38,187 bases of DNA from DASZYF01 sp035545535 (lineage in GTDB: Bacteria; Actinomycetota; Actinomycetes; Mycobacteriales; CAJCIY01). Of this stretch, positions 16,340-23,313 are shown one piece after another. Numbering within the stretch: position 1 is the stretch's first letter; every line of letters starts with the position of its first letter. The position numbers and the translations under genes are program-made. A model generated the notes under the pieces. It did no database searches. It worked only from the letters and a program-made list of their open reading frames with translations, and was not told the DNA's origin. The DNA lies in contig DASZYF010000216.1 of NCBI GenBank assembly GCA_035545535.1, positions 1 to 38,187 of the forward strand, read 5' to 3'.

Positions 16340-16532
16340 GCGGTGGGCCCCTTCGAGGTCGGCGTTCGTGTGGTCTGCGTGGCGGCCGTTCCGCGGGGGC
16401 GGGCGCCGGGACGAGGTCTTGGTCGAGATGAGGTGGTGGGCGGGGTGACTCGTGGGGAAGGCGTGACGGCGGCGGGGCGGCCGTTGCGGGCTCCGGGCTC
16501 TGTTCTAGGCGCCGGGTCGGACAGCCGTCGGA
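16340..16532 (-). other. nrdR-nrdJ intergenic region
   Basis: This 193-bp spacer holds the nrdJ ribosome-binding site (AAGGGG). I find no NrdR-box palindrome, no B12-riboswitch-like fold and no convincing small gene. nrdJ may be read through from the nrdR promoter or may have its own unrecognised promoter here. Confidence 0.5.
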
Positions 16533-17039
16533 TCAGCCGGGTGGGCCGGTGGCCGGCGTCGACGCGGGCTCGCCCGCATCGATCTGTGGGTCGAGACGTT
16601 CGAGCTTGAGCAGGTCGATCTCGGCCTCGAAGTCGGCGAGGGACTCGAAGGCCCGGTACACGCTGGCGAAGCGGAGGTAGGCGACCTCGTCGAGGTCGCG
16701 CAGCGGCGCGAGGATGGCCCGGCCGATGTCGTCGGAGGCGACCTCCGCCGATCCCTCGGCCCGGATGGCCTCCTCGACCCGCTGCGCGAGCGCCGCGAGG
16801 TCGGCGTCGTCGACCGGCCGGCCCTGGCACGCCTTGCGGACGCCGGCCACGACCTTGGCCCGGCTGAACGGCTCGGTGGTGCCGTTGCGCTTGACCACCA
16901 GCAGCGTCGCGACCTCGACGGTCGTGAACCGCTTGCCGCACTCGGGACAGCTGCGGCGACGGCGGATGGCCTGGCCGTCCTCGACCTCGCGGGAGTCGAC
17001 GACGCGGGAGTCGCCGGAGCGGCAGTACGGGCACCGCAC
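16533..17039 (-). CDS. nrdR: Transcriptional repressor NrdR
   Basis: The 168-residue regulator has an N-terminal zinc ribbon with Cys3/Cys6 (RCPYC) and Cys31/Cys34 (CPECGKRFTT), followed by an ATP-cone domain (VVKRNGTTEPFSRAKVVAGV...). It binds paired NrdR boxes and represses ribonucleotide reductase genes when dATP is high. I choose GTG 17039: it gives the family-standard N-terminus M-RCPYC and sits 8 bases from GGGAGG. The longer frame to 17102 adds an unconserved extension. Two NrdR-box-like sites lie upstream (17182-17229), so it is likely autoregulated together with nrdJ. Confidence 0.95.
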   Translation of the reverse strand: MRCPYCRSGDSRVVDSREVEDGQAIRRRRSCPECGKRFTTVEVATLLVVKRNGTTEPFSRAKVVAGVRKACQGRPVDDADLAALAQRVEEAIRAEGSAEVASDDIGRAILAPLRDLDEVAYLRFASVYRAFESLADFEAEIDLLKLERLDPQIDAGEPASTPATGPPG

Positions 17040-17101
17040 CGTGCTCACCTCCCGCCTTCTGCCTGCCCCCGAAGCCTGGGGAGCCTGGTCCGGCCCCGTC
17101 A

Positions 17102-17119
17102 TCCACCGGTTCCGGTGGA
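17102..17119. promoter_or_regulatory. Inverted repeat in the nrdR leader
   Basis: TCCACCGG-TT-CCGGTGGA is an exact 8-bp inverted repeat 62 bp upstream of the nrdR start. The two-base spacer is too tight for an RNA hairpin without opening base pairs, so it more likely acts as a DNA operator if it has any function. It does not match the NrdR box. Confidence 0.4.
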
Positions 17120-17181
17120 CATCCGGTGCACAGGGTGGGGATTCCCTGGGGATCGCCTGTGGATAGAACTACATCCGTGTA

Positions 17182-17229
17182 ACACCAGATGTTGTGCCGC
17201 AGACGATAGGGCAACACCAGGGGTCGGGC
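17182..17229 (-). promoter_or_regulatory. Tandem NrdR-box-like sites upstream of nrdR
   Basis: The site at 17182-17197 reads ACACCAGATGTTGTGC, close to the NrdR consensus acaCwAtATaTwgtgt. A degenerate second site, ACACCAGGGG..., starts at 17214, exactly 32 bp further. NrdR boxes are known to come in pairs about three helical turns apart, and this spacing fits. The second half of the distal box is poor. The sites lie 140-190 bp ahead of nrdR. Confidence 0.65.
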
Positions 17230-17331
17230 AAGCACTCCCCAGGATTCCCGGCGTGTCGCGCAGGTCACACGGCGCGGCGACAAGTCGACATGCCCAGGAC
17301 CCCGCGGGGGCGGCGCGCGTTCAGCCGCCGT

Positions 17332-17784
17332 TCAGCGGGGCAGGAGGAGCACCTGACCGGGGCGCAGGCCGGCGTCCTCGGACAGGTGGTTGAGCTCGAG
17401 CAGCGCGCCGACGACGTCACGCGGGTCGCTCTGGGGCGCGATGCGCTGCGCCACCGACCACAGCGACTCCCCCGGCCGCACCGTGGTGCTCGCGCCCGGA
17501 CGGGACCCGCCCGGGGCAGCACCCGCCGAGACCCGTCCGAGCGAGAACACCAGCCCGGCGACCGCGACGAGCACGAGCAGCACGACGATCCGGCCGCGCC
17601 GGGTCAGGTGCAGCGCGCGGGCAGGCTCCCGGCGCGGCGCCTCCGCCACCCCCACCGGCCGGCGCACCGCGACCGCCGACGCGCGAGCGGGACGGACGGC
17701 GTGAGCGGGACGGAGGGCTTGACGGGGACCGACGGTGTGAGCGGGACGGACGGTGCGGCAGTGCTGGACGGCGGTTGCGGTCAC
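17332..17784 (-). CDS. LysM-domain membrane protein, ChiZ/DivS-type SOS cell-division inhibitor
   Basis: The 150-residue protein has a basic, Pro-rich cytosolic N-terminus, one membrane helix (VVLLVLVAVAGLVF, 67-80), and an extracytoplasmic LysM domain (TTVRPGESLWSVAQRI to LRPGQVLLLPR) that binds peptidoglycan. In M. tuberculosis the gene in this place, between nrdR and divergent lexA, is the SOS-induced ChiZ; in Corynebacterium it is DivS; Bacillus YneA is analogous. All slow division during DNA damage. GTG 17784 has GAGGAG at 6-base spacing; a longer frame from 17850 crosses an SOS box and is rejected. An imperfect 18-bp minisatellite encodes part of the N-terminus. Confidence 0.82.
   Translation of the reverse strand: MTATAVQHCRTVRPAHTVGPRQALRPAHAVRPARASAVAVRRPVGVAEAPRREPARALHLTRRGRIVVLLVLVAVAGLVFSLGRVSAGAAPGGSRPGASTTVRPGESLWSVAQRIAPQSDPRDVVGALLELNHLSEDAGLRPGQVLLLPR
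17683..17754. repeat. Four imperfect 18-bp tandem repeats inside the LysM gene
   Basis: Units at 17683, 17701, 17719 and 17737 follow GTGAGCGGGACGGACGGY, with the third unit most diverged. On the coding (minus) strand they encode six-residue units VRPAHT, VGPRQA, LRPAHA and VRPARA in the cytosolic tail. Length change would keep the frame. Confidence 0.8.
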
Positions 17785-17826
17785 GGCGGGCTCCTCGGGG
17801 AAGGTGCTCGGTCGACGCTGGCCACT

Positions 17827-17858
17827 TCGAACAGGCGTGCGATCGAACATGTGAGCGA
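17827..17858 (-). promoter_or_regulatory. LexA-binding (SOS) boxes of the LysM division-inhibitor gene
   Basis: TCGAAC-AGGC-GTGCGA at 17827-17842 differs from the actinobacterial SOS box (TCGAAC-N4-GTTCGA) at one position. An adjoining TCGAAC-ATGT-GAGCGA at 17843-17858 has two mismatches. The better box lies 43-58 bp ahead of the GTG start, suitable for repression by LexA. Confidence 0.75.
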
Positions 17859-17943
17859 TAGTGCATCACAGGGGTCCGACAACGCAAGGGCCAATCCCGT
17901 CACTGCAGCCCCAGGGGCCGCGTGTCGCGGCGAAACGCCGCGT

Positions 17944-18012
17944 TCGAACAGGTGTTTGGAACTCGGGCGCGGAGCCGCTACCGTCGCTCCTACCGATCGA
18001 ACGCCAGAGCGA
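17944..18012 (+). promoter_or_regulatory. LexA-binding (SOS) boxes ahead of lexA
   Basis: CGAACAGGTGTTTG at 17945-17958 fits the mycobacterial consensus CGAACRNRYGTTYG at every position. A weaker TCGAAC-GCCA-GAGCGA follows at 17997-18012. They lie about 85-155 bp ahead of the lexA start and suggest autoregulation. Confidence 0.75.
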
Positions 18013-18097
18013 CCCGCCCGCACCACCCGTCACACGAGCTCTTACGCACGAACCGCCCTGCGACGTTCCGAGCCTGCCGATTGCGAGAGGGGCCCTT

Positions 18098-18775
18098 GTG
18101 CCTGCCGACGTGCGCGAGATCCCGGACGGCCCGCCCGACACCTCCGGGCTCACCCCCCGCCAACGCAAGGTCCTCGAGGTCATCCGCAGCGCGGTGGCCG
18201 AGCGGGGCTACCCGCCGAGCGTGCGCGAGATCGGCGAGGCCGTCGGGCTCACGAGCACCAGCTCGGTGGCCCACCAGCTTCGGACGCTGCAGGAGAAGGG
18301 CTTCCTGCGCAAGGACCCCAACCGGCCGCGGGCGCTCGACGTCCGGGCACCCGAGCGGGACGCCCAGCTCGATGAGACGACGGGCGTCAACCTCAAGCCG
18401 GACGCCGTCTACGTGCCGGTCGTCGGCCGCATCGCCGCCGGCGGCCCGGTGCTCGCCGAGGAGGCGGTGGAGGACGTCTTCCCGATGCCGCGCGAGCTGG
18501 TCGGAGAGGGGACGCTGTTCATGCTGCGCGTCACCGGCGAGTCGATGCTCGACGCCGGCATCTGCGACGGCGACTGGGTCGTGGTGCGCCAGCAGCCGAC
18601 CGCCGAGAAGGGCGAGATCGTCGCCGCGATGATCGACGGCGAGGCGACCGTGAAGACCTACGCGAAGCGCAACGGCAAGGTCTGGCTGCTGCCGCAGAAC
18701 CCGGCCTTCTCCCCCATCGACGGGACCGCGGCGCAGATCCTCGGACGGGTCGTCACGGTGCTGCGCAAGGTCTAG
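18098..18775 (+). CDS. lexA: SOS repressor LexA
   Basis: The 225-residue repressor has a winged helix-turn-helix N-terminus (LTPRQRKVLEVIR ... YPPSVREIGEAVGLTSTSSVAHQL, 18-61) and a C-terminal S24 latent protease domain. The self-cleavage site is Ala114-Gly115 (IAAGG), the nucleophile Ser149 (GESM) and the general base Lys186 (ATVKTY). On DNA damage, RecA filaments trigger cleavage and release SOS genes. GTG 18098 has GAGAGGGG upstream. A longer frame back to 17861 would run through the SOS boxes and is rejected. It is convergent with the GGDEF-EAL gene (8-bp gap). Confidence 0.97.
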   Translation: MPADVREIPDGPPDTSGLTPRQRKVLEVIRSAVAERGYPPSVREIGEAVGLTSTSSVAHQLRTLQEKGFLRKDPNRPRALDVRAPERDAQLDETTGVNLKPDAVYVPVVGRIAAGGPVLAEEAVEDVFPMPRELVGEGTLFMLRVTGESMLDAGICDGDWVVVRQQPTAEKGEIVAAMIDGEATVKTYAKRNGKVWLLPQNPAFSPIDGTAAQILGRVVTVLRKV

Positions 18776-18783
18776 CCGCCGGT

Positions 18784-21561
18784 CTAGAGGGCGAGCGCGC
18801 GCTCCGAGGCCGGCGCGGATCCCTGCGGCGGCGCCTTCGGAGCGGCGATCATCTTCGCGATCTCCTCCGGGCGGACCGGCTTGGCGAAGTAGAAGCCCTG
18901 GCCGTACTCGCAGCCCATCGCCTGCAGCGCCCGCAGCTGGTCGGGCTGCTCGATGCCTTCGGCCACCGTGGTCAGCGCGAGCGAGTGGCCGAGCTGGACG
19001 ATCGAGCGGGCGAGCGCCGAGCTCTCCGACTCGCCGTCGCCGAGGCGGTCGACGAACGAGCGGTCCACCTTCAGCAGGTCGACCGGGAAGCGCGACAGGT
19101 ACGAGAGCGACGAGTAGCCGGTGCCGAAGTCGTCGACGGCGATGCGCACGCCGGACGCGCGGATGGCGCGCAGCGTGGCCACCGTGACCTCGTCGTGCTC
19201 GAGCAGCACGCTCTCCGTCAGCTCGAGCACGAGGCGGTCCGGCGCGAGCCCGGTCTGGCGCAGGCACTGCGCGACGATGTCGGCGAAGCCGTCGTTCTGC
19301 AGCTGGCGCGCGGACACGTTCACCGCGAGGGTGAGACCAGCGGCGCCGCGGCCGTCCGCGGCCCACTCGACGGCCTGGCGGCACGCCTCGCGCAGCACCC
19401 AGCTGCCGATCGGGACGATCAGGCCGGTCTGCTCGGCCAGCGGGATGAAGTCGTTCGGCGGGACCAGGCCGCGCACCGGGTGATCCCAGCGCAGCAGCGC
19501 CTCGACCCCGGTGAGCGCACCGTCGGCGAGCCGGTAGGTCGGCTGGTACTCGAGGCGGAGCTGGCCCTCCTCGAGCGCCGCACGCAGGTCGGCCTCCTCC
19601 TGCACCCGCGCGACGAGCGAGGCGTGCATGCCGGGCTCGAAGTGCGCGATGCCGCCACGGCCGTTCGCCTTAGCGCGGTACATCGCGAGGTCGGCGTTGC
19701 GCAGCAGCTCCTCGGTGGTCGGCATCGACGCGCCCGGGCTCGACCCGTCGAGCGCGTGCGCGAGCGCGACGCCGACCGAGCCGCCGACGAGGATCGGCCG
19801 GCCACTGATGACGAACGGCTCGGCGAGCGCCTCGATGAGCCGCTGGCCCACCTCTCCCGCCTCGTCCGCGCCGGCGACGTCCTCGAGGAGGACTGCGAAC
19901 TCGTCACCGCCGAGGCGGGCGACGGTGTCACCGGGACGCACGACGTGCTCGAAGCGCTGAGCGGCGGACAGCAGCAGCTGGTCGCCGGCGTCGTGGCCGA
20001 GCGAGTCGTTGACCGCCTTGAAGCCGTCGAGGTCGAGGAACAGCACCGCCACCGACGCCCCGTGCCGCGGCGCGGCGACGAGCGCGTGCGCCACGCGGTC
20101 GCGGAACAGCGCGCGGTTGGGCAGCCGGGTGAGGACGTCGTGGAACGCCTGGTGCACCAGCTGCGCCTCGAGCTCGGAGCGCTCGGTGATGTCGCGGCAG
20201 TTGAGCACGAGTCCCTGCACCGCAGGGTCGTCGACGAGCGAGGTCACGACGGTCTCGGTCTGGCGCCAGCGCCCGTCCCCTCCGCGCAGCGCGAACGACA
20301 GCGTGCGCGTCGAGTACGGAGCACCCGCGGCGGCCGCGATCTCCTCGAGCACCAGTGCGGCCTCACCGAGCTTCAGGAGGCGCGCGAACGGCGCGTCGTC
20401 GAGGCTCGCGGTGTCGAGGCCGAAGATCTCGTGCACCGACGGCGACGCGTAGGTGACCCGGCCGGACGGGTCGAGCACGAAGATGACGTCCGAGGAGTGC
20501 GTGACGAGCGCGGTGAAGCGCGCGGCCGACGTCGCCAGCTCGCGGGTCCGCTCCTGCACGCGCGCTTCGAGGTGGCGGCGCAGCCGCTGGTTCACCTGCG
20601 TCGCGAGCACGTGCCGGATGGCGCCCAGGATCATGATGATCAGCGCGCAGACCGACTGCGACATCGTCAGCCGGTGGTGGATCCACACCTCGGCGGCGGT
20701 CAGCGTGATCGCCGCGATGACCGCGGCGTACGGCACGACCAACGCGAACGCGGTGGCGGTGCGCGTCGCGGCCGGGCTGTGGCTGGCCTCTCCGGTGGAC
20801 CGGTGCAGCCCGGCGACCGCGAGCAGCAGGAAGGCGCTGAACCAGCCGATGTCGACGGGCGAGCCCGAGTAGTAGGTGCCGTGCAGGTTGCTCACGGCGA
20901 ACCACGAGTCGCTGGTGGCGAACCCGACGACCCCGCCGGTGATGAGCAGCACGACCCACGGGGAGACGTCCCGGGTGCGCATCGCGTGCGACAGCACGAA
21001 CAGCGCGACCGACGCGGAGACGATGTCGCCGATCGGGTACGCGATGCTGATGACCTGCGCGAGGCGCGAGTCGGCCGGCGTGTGCAGCTGCTCCCCGAGC
21101 AGGAACGTCCACGAGATCATCGCCAGGCTGGCCGCGATGAGCCCGCCGTCGGTCAGGACCCGCAGCCGGCCGGCGGCGCGTGACGGCAGGTTCGGCATGA
21201 GGAGCAGGCCCGCGACGATGGTCGGGATCTCACCCAGGTAGCCGATGTCGGCGGCCGACGGGAAGGGCTGCTTGCCGAGGATCGACTCATAGATGGCCCA
21301 GATCGTCTGGCCGCCGCCCCAGGAGGCGGCCGACGCGGCGAGGAGGGCCCAGGACAGGCGCTGGCGGCCCTTGGCTCGGGACGCGCGGACCCCCATCGCG
21401 GCGCCGGCACCGAGCGCGGCGATCGCGAGGCCCACGTTCGAGAAGTCGCGCGCGAAGCCCTTGCCCAGGCCGATGCCGTGCGTCGGCGGGAAGCAGACCA
21501 GGCCGAAGACCAGCCCGAGGGCGGAGGCCACCAGGAACACCGCGACGTTCCGCCGGCGCAC
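18784..21561 (-). CDS. Membrane PAS-GGDEF-EAL protein (c-di-GMP synthesis/turnover)
   Basis: The 925-residue protein has about eight N-terminal membrane helices (5-320), a short coiled coil, a PAS domain (345-460), a GGDEF domain and an EAL domain. GGDEF is intact (GGDEF 551-555, LFLDLDGFK) and has an inhibitory I-site RPGD at 542-545. EAL is intact: Glu687 (EALLRW), Asn748, Glu780 (LELTES), Asp810/Asp811 (DDFGTG), Lys831 and Glu869 (AEGIE). Both cyclase and phosphodiesterase activity are therefore possible. I start at GTG 21561 because GGGGAA lies 6 bases upstream; GTG 21573, four codons earlier, has none. It sits between lexA and a divergent decarboxylase, outside any obvious operon. The signal sensed is unknown. 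Confidence 0.93.
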   Translation of the reverse strand: MRRRNVAVFLVASALGLVFGLVCFPPTHGIGLGKGFARDFSNVGLAIAALGAGAAMGVRASRAKGRQRLSWALLAASAASWGGGQTIWAIYESILGKQPFPSAADIGYLGEIPTIVAGLLLMPNLPSRAAGRLRVLTDGGLIAASLAMISWTFLLGEQLHTPADSRLAQVISIAYPIGDIVSASVALFVLSHAMRTRDVSPWVVLLITGGVVGFATSDSWFAVSNLHGTYYSGSPVDIGWFSAFLLLAVAGLHRSTGEASHSPAATRTATAFALVVPYAAVIAAITLTAAEVWIHHRLTMSQSVCALIIMILGAIRHVLATQVNQRLRRHLEARVQERTRELATSAARFTALVTHSSDVIFVLDPSGRVTYASPSVHEIFGLDTASLDDAPFARLLKLGEAALVLEEIAAAAGAPYSTRTLSFALRGGDGRWRQTETVVTSLVDDPAVQGLVLNCRDITERSELEAQLVHQAFHDVLTRLPNRALFRDRVAHALVAAPRHGASVAVLFLDLDGFKAVNDSLGHDAGDQLLLSAAQRFEHVVRPGDTVARLGGDEFAVLLEDVAGADEAGEVGQRLIEALAEPFVISGRPILVGGSVGVALAHALDGSSPGASMPTTEELLRNADLAMYRAKANGRGGIAHFEPGMHASLVARVQEEADLRAALEEGQLRLEYQPTYRLADGALTGVEALLRWDHPVRGLVPPNDFIPLAEQTGLIVPIGSWVLREACRQAVEWAADGRGAAGLTLAVNVSARQLQNDGFADIVAQCLRQTGLAPDRLVLELTESVLLEHDEVTVATLRAIRASGVRIAVDDFGTGYSSLSYLSRFPVDLLKVDRSFVDRLGDGESESSALARSIVQLGHSLALTTVAEGIEQPDQLRALQAMGCEYGQGFYFAKPVRPEEIAKMIAAPKAPPQGSAPASERALAL

Positions 21562-21693
21562 GATGTTCCCCACGTGAAGATCAACGGCGCGAAGGGGGCC
21601 GGGGTTGGTCGCCCGCCCGGCGGATTTCCGGACCCGGGGGCTAGGCCGGTTGGGTGAACGACCGTGGGGCGCGTGGTGCCGACCACAAGGATC

Positions 21694-22908
21694 ATGACGG
21701 CCGTCCCGGGTCTCGCGCCTTCGCGCGCCCTGATCCCGGCTGCCCGTGAGCTCCGGTCGGACGTGCTCGACGCCTGGCCGGGGCCGCTGCGCCCGGACCG
21801 CCTCGACCACATCAACCGGCCCACTCCGTTCCTCGCGCTGCACCTGCCCGCGATCGCCGCGCGCGCCGAGCACATCCAGGCCGCGGTGCCGGGCATCGAG
21901 CTCTGCTACGCGGTGAAGTGCCTGCCGGACCCGAGCGTGCTGGCGACGCTCGCGGCCGCCGGCGTCTCGTTCGAGATCGCGTCGTTCGCCGAGCTCGAGC
22001 TGGTCAACGACGCGGGCGGCACGCCCGCCCGGGTGTCGTACTCGAACCCGGTGAAGCCGATCGGGCAGATCGCCGCGGCCTACGCCGCGGGCTGCGGGCT
22101 GTTCGTCGCGGACGGGCCCAACGAGCTCAGCAAGCTGGCCGCGGCCGCCCCCGGTTGCTCGGTGCTGCTGCGCGTGAAGGTCGACGACCGTGCCAGCGCC
22201 TTCCCGCTGTCGTCGAAGTTCGGCGCTCCGCTGGATCACGCGCTCGCGCTCCTGCGCCACGCGCGCGACCTCGGGCTCGATCCCGCGGGCCTCACGTTCC
22301 ACGTGGGTTCGCAGTGCTCCGAGCCGGAGGCCTGGGCGCACGCGATCGACGCGCTCACGCCGATCCTCGCGGCCGCCGCGGACGAGGGCATGCCGGCGAG
22401 CGTGCTCGACATCGGGGGTGGGTTCCCCGCGCGCTACGACGCTCCGACGCCGCCGCTCGAGCAGTTCACCCAGCCGATGCTCGCATCCCTCGCGCGCCTC
22501 GACGCGGAGGGGCTGCTGCCCGGACGGGTGCTGGCCGAGCCCGGTCGCGCGCTCGTCGCCGAGTCCGCGGTGCTGGTCACGACGGTCATCGGTCGGGAGA
22601 GCCGGCAGGACGGCGAGTGGCTGTACGTCGACTGCGGCGCCTACAACGGCCTGATGGAGGCGGCGCAGACCCACGGCCGGTGGCCCTACCCGATGCGCAC
22701 CCGCACCGGCCGCCCGTCCGACGCCACCGCGACCTTCACCGTCACCGGACCGACCTGCGACTCCTCGGACACGCTGCGCCGCGCCGTGACGCTGCCCGCC
22801 GACGTCGCGGCCGGCGACCGCCTCTACGTCGGTGCCGCGGGTGCCTACTCCATCGCCTACGGCGCCGCCTTCAACGGGTTCCCGGTCCCCGACACCGTCC
22901 TCGTCTGA
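21694..22908 (+). CDS. PLP-dependent diamine/amino acid decarboxylase (fold III, ornithine decarboxylase type)
   Basis: The 404-residue enzyme has the alanine-racemase/ODC fold. Lys75 in CYAVKC forms the Schiff base with PLP; HVGSQC, GGGFPARYD and EPGRALV build the cofactor site; Cys355 in GPTCDSSD is the catalytic cysteine brought in from the partner subunit. The dimer should decarboxylate ornithine, lysine or a related amino acid to a diamine. Exact substrate cannot be fixed from sequence. I prefer ATG 21694 (AAGG is 3 bases upstream); in-frame GTG 21664 and 21676 are alternatives. It diverges from the GGDEF-EAL gene across about 120 bp. Confidence 0.87.
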   Translation: MTAVPGLAPSRALIPAARELRSDVLDAWPGPLRPDRLDHINRPTPFLALHLPAIAARAEHIQAAVPGIELCYAVKCLPDPSVLATLAAAGVSFEIASFAELELVNDAGGTPARVSYSNPVKPIGQIAAAYAAGCGLFVADGPNELSKLAAAAPGCSVLLRVKVDDRASAFPLSSKFGAPLDHALALLRHARDLGLDPAGLTFHVGSQCSEPEAWAHAIDALTPILAAAADEGMPASVLDIGGGFPARYDAPTPPLEQFTQPMLASLARLDAEGLLPGRVLAEPGRALVAESAVLVTTVIGRESRQDGEWLYVDCGAYNGLMEAAQTHGRWPYPMRTRTGRPSDATATFTVTGPTCDSSDTLRRAVTLPADVAAGDRLYVGAAGAYSIAYGAAFNGFPVPDTVLV

Positions 22909-22944
22909 CGGACACCCACCGCATCGTCGGAGCCGTCGACGGAG

Positions 22945-22963
22945 CACCCGTTGTGGACGGGTG
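22945..22963 (+). terminator. Small hairpin after the decarboxylase
   Basis: CACCCGT-TGTGG-ACGGGTG forms a 7-bp stem with a 5-base loop, 36 bases after the decarboxylase stop. No T-run follows. A weak terminator is plausible. The rest of the 132-bp gap shows nothing else. Confidence 0.4.
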
Positions 22964-23040
22964 GCCGGATGAGGACGGGGACTGCACACGACGGAGCCCT
23001 CGGGCGTTCGTGAGGCGCGCGCGCGACTGACGATCGCGCG

Positions 23041-23313
23041 ATGGACGCCCGTGACCTCGCCCTCGCGCTCGACGGTGCGGCGACGCAGCTCGCCACGATC
23101 GCGGTCGACCTGGCGGAGGCCGGCGCCCGGCTGGGCACGGCGGCCGTCCGGGCGGCGTGGTCGGGGCGCGCGGCCGAGGCTGCTCTCGACGTGCTCGTCG
23201 CGGACATCGCCGCGGTGCTCGCCTGCGCCGCAGCGGCGGACCGCGCGTCGCGCACGATCCGCGTCGACGCCGGCGAAGCGGCCGCGATCGAGGCGGTGGC
23301 GGCCCGATGGTGA
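23041..23313 (+). CDS. WXG100-like type VII secretion protein
   Basis: This is a 90-residue, Ala-rich, two-helix protein with a central Trp-Ser-Gly (AAWSGRAAEAAL) at the turn, as in WXG100/Esx proteins. It has no signal peptide. Its stop lies inside the start of the next gene (ATGGTGA), so the two are translated together, as for Esx-effector pairs. WXG100 proteins pair with a partner and guide export through the ESX machine. No ESX core genes (eccC, eccD) are in this window. ATG 23041 is the only good start. Confidence 0.68.
   Translation: MDARDLALALDGAATQLATIAVDLAEAGARLGTAAVRAAWSGRAAEAALDVLVADIAAVLACAAAADRASRTIRVDAGEAAAIEAVAARW

Larger units (their letters stand above)
17785..18097. other. 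313-bp divergent control region between the LysM gene and lexA
   Basis: This is the longest gene-free stretch in the window. It holds four TCGAAC half-sites (17827, 17843, 17944, 17997), the Shine-Dalgarno of the LysM gene on the minus strand and that of lexA (GAGAGGGG). I find no other gene or repeat in it. -10/-35 elements are not clear enough to place. Confidence 0.7.

Noticed and set aside
16340..16532. Cobalamin riboswitch ahead of nrdJ
   Set aside because: I looked for it because the enzyme needs B12, but found no conserved B12-box-like segment or suitable fold.
12713..16609. 1298-codon open frame antisense to nrdJ
   Set aside because: It is a by-product of GC-rich codon use on the minus strand; its translation is low-complexity Arg/Ala/Gly/Val with no family features, while nrdJ is certain.
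17621..17635. Third dispersed-repeat copy in the LysM gene
   Set aside because: Only a 15-bp core matches; in GC-rich coding DNA this may be chance, so I do not list it as a separate copy.
17861..18097. N-terminal extension of lexA
   Set aside because: It would translate the SOS operators, and LexA proteins begin close to the helix-turn-helix domain.
18985..21183. 732-codon frame antisense to the GGDEF-EAL gene
   Set aside because: Low-complexity translation opposite a gene with all catalytic motifs intact.
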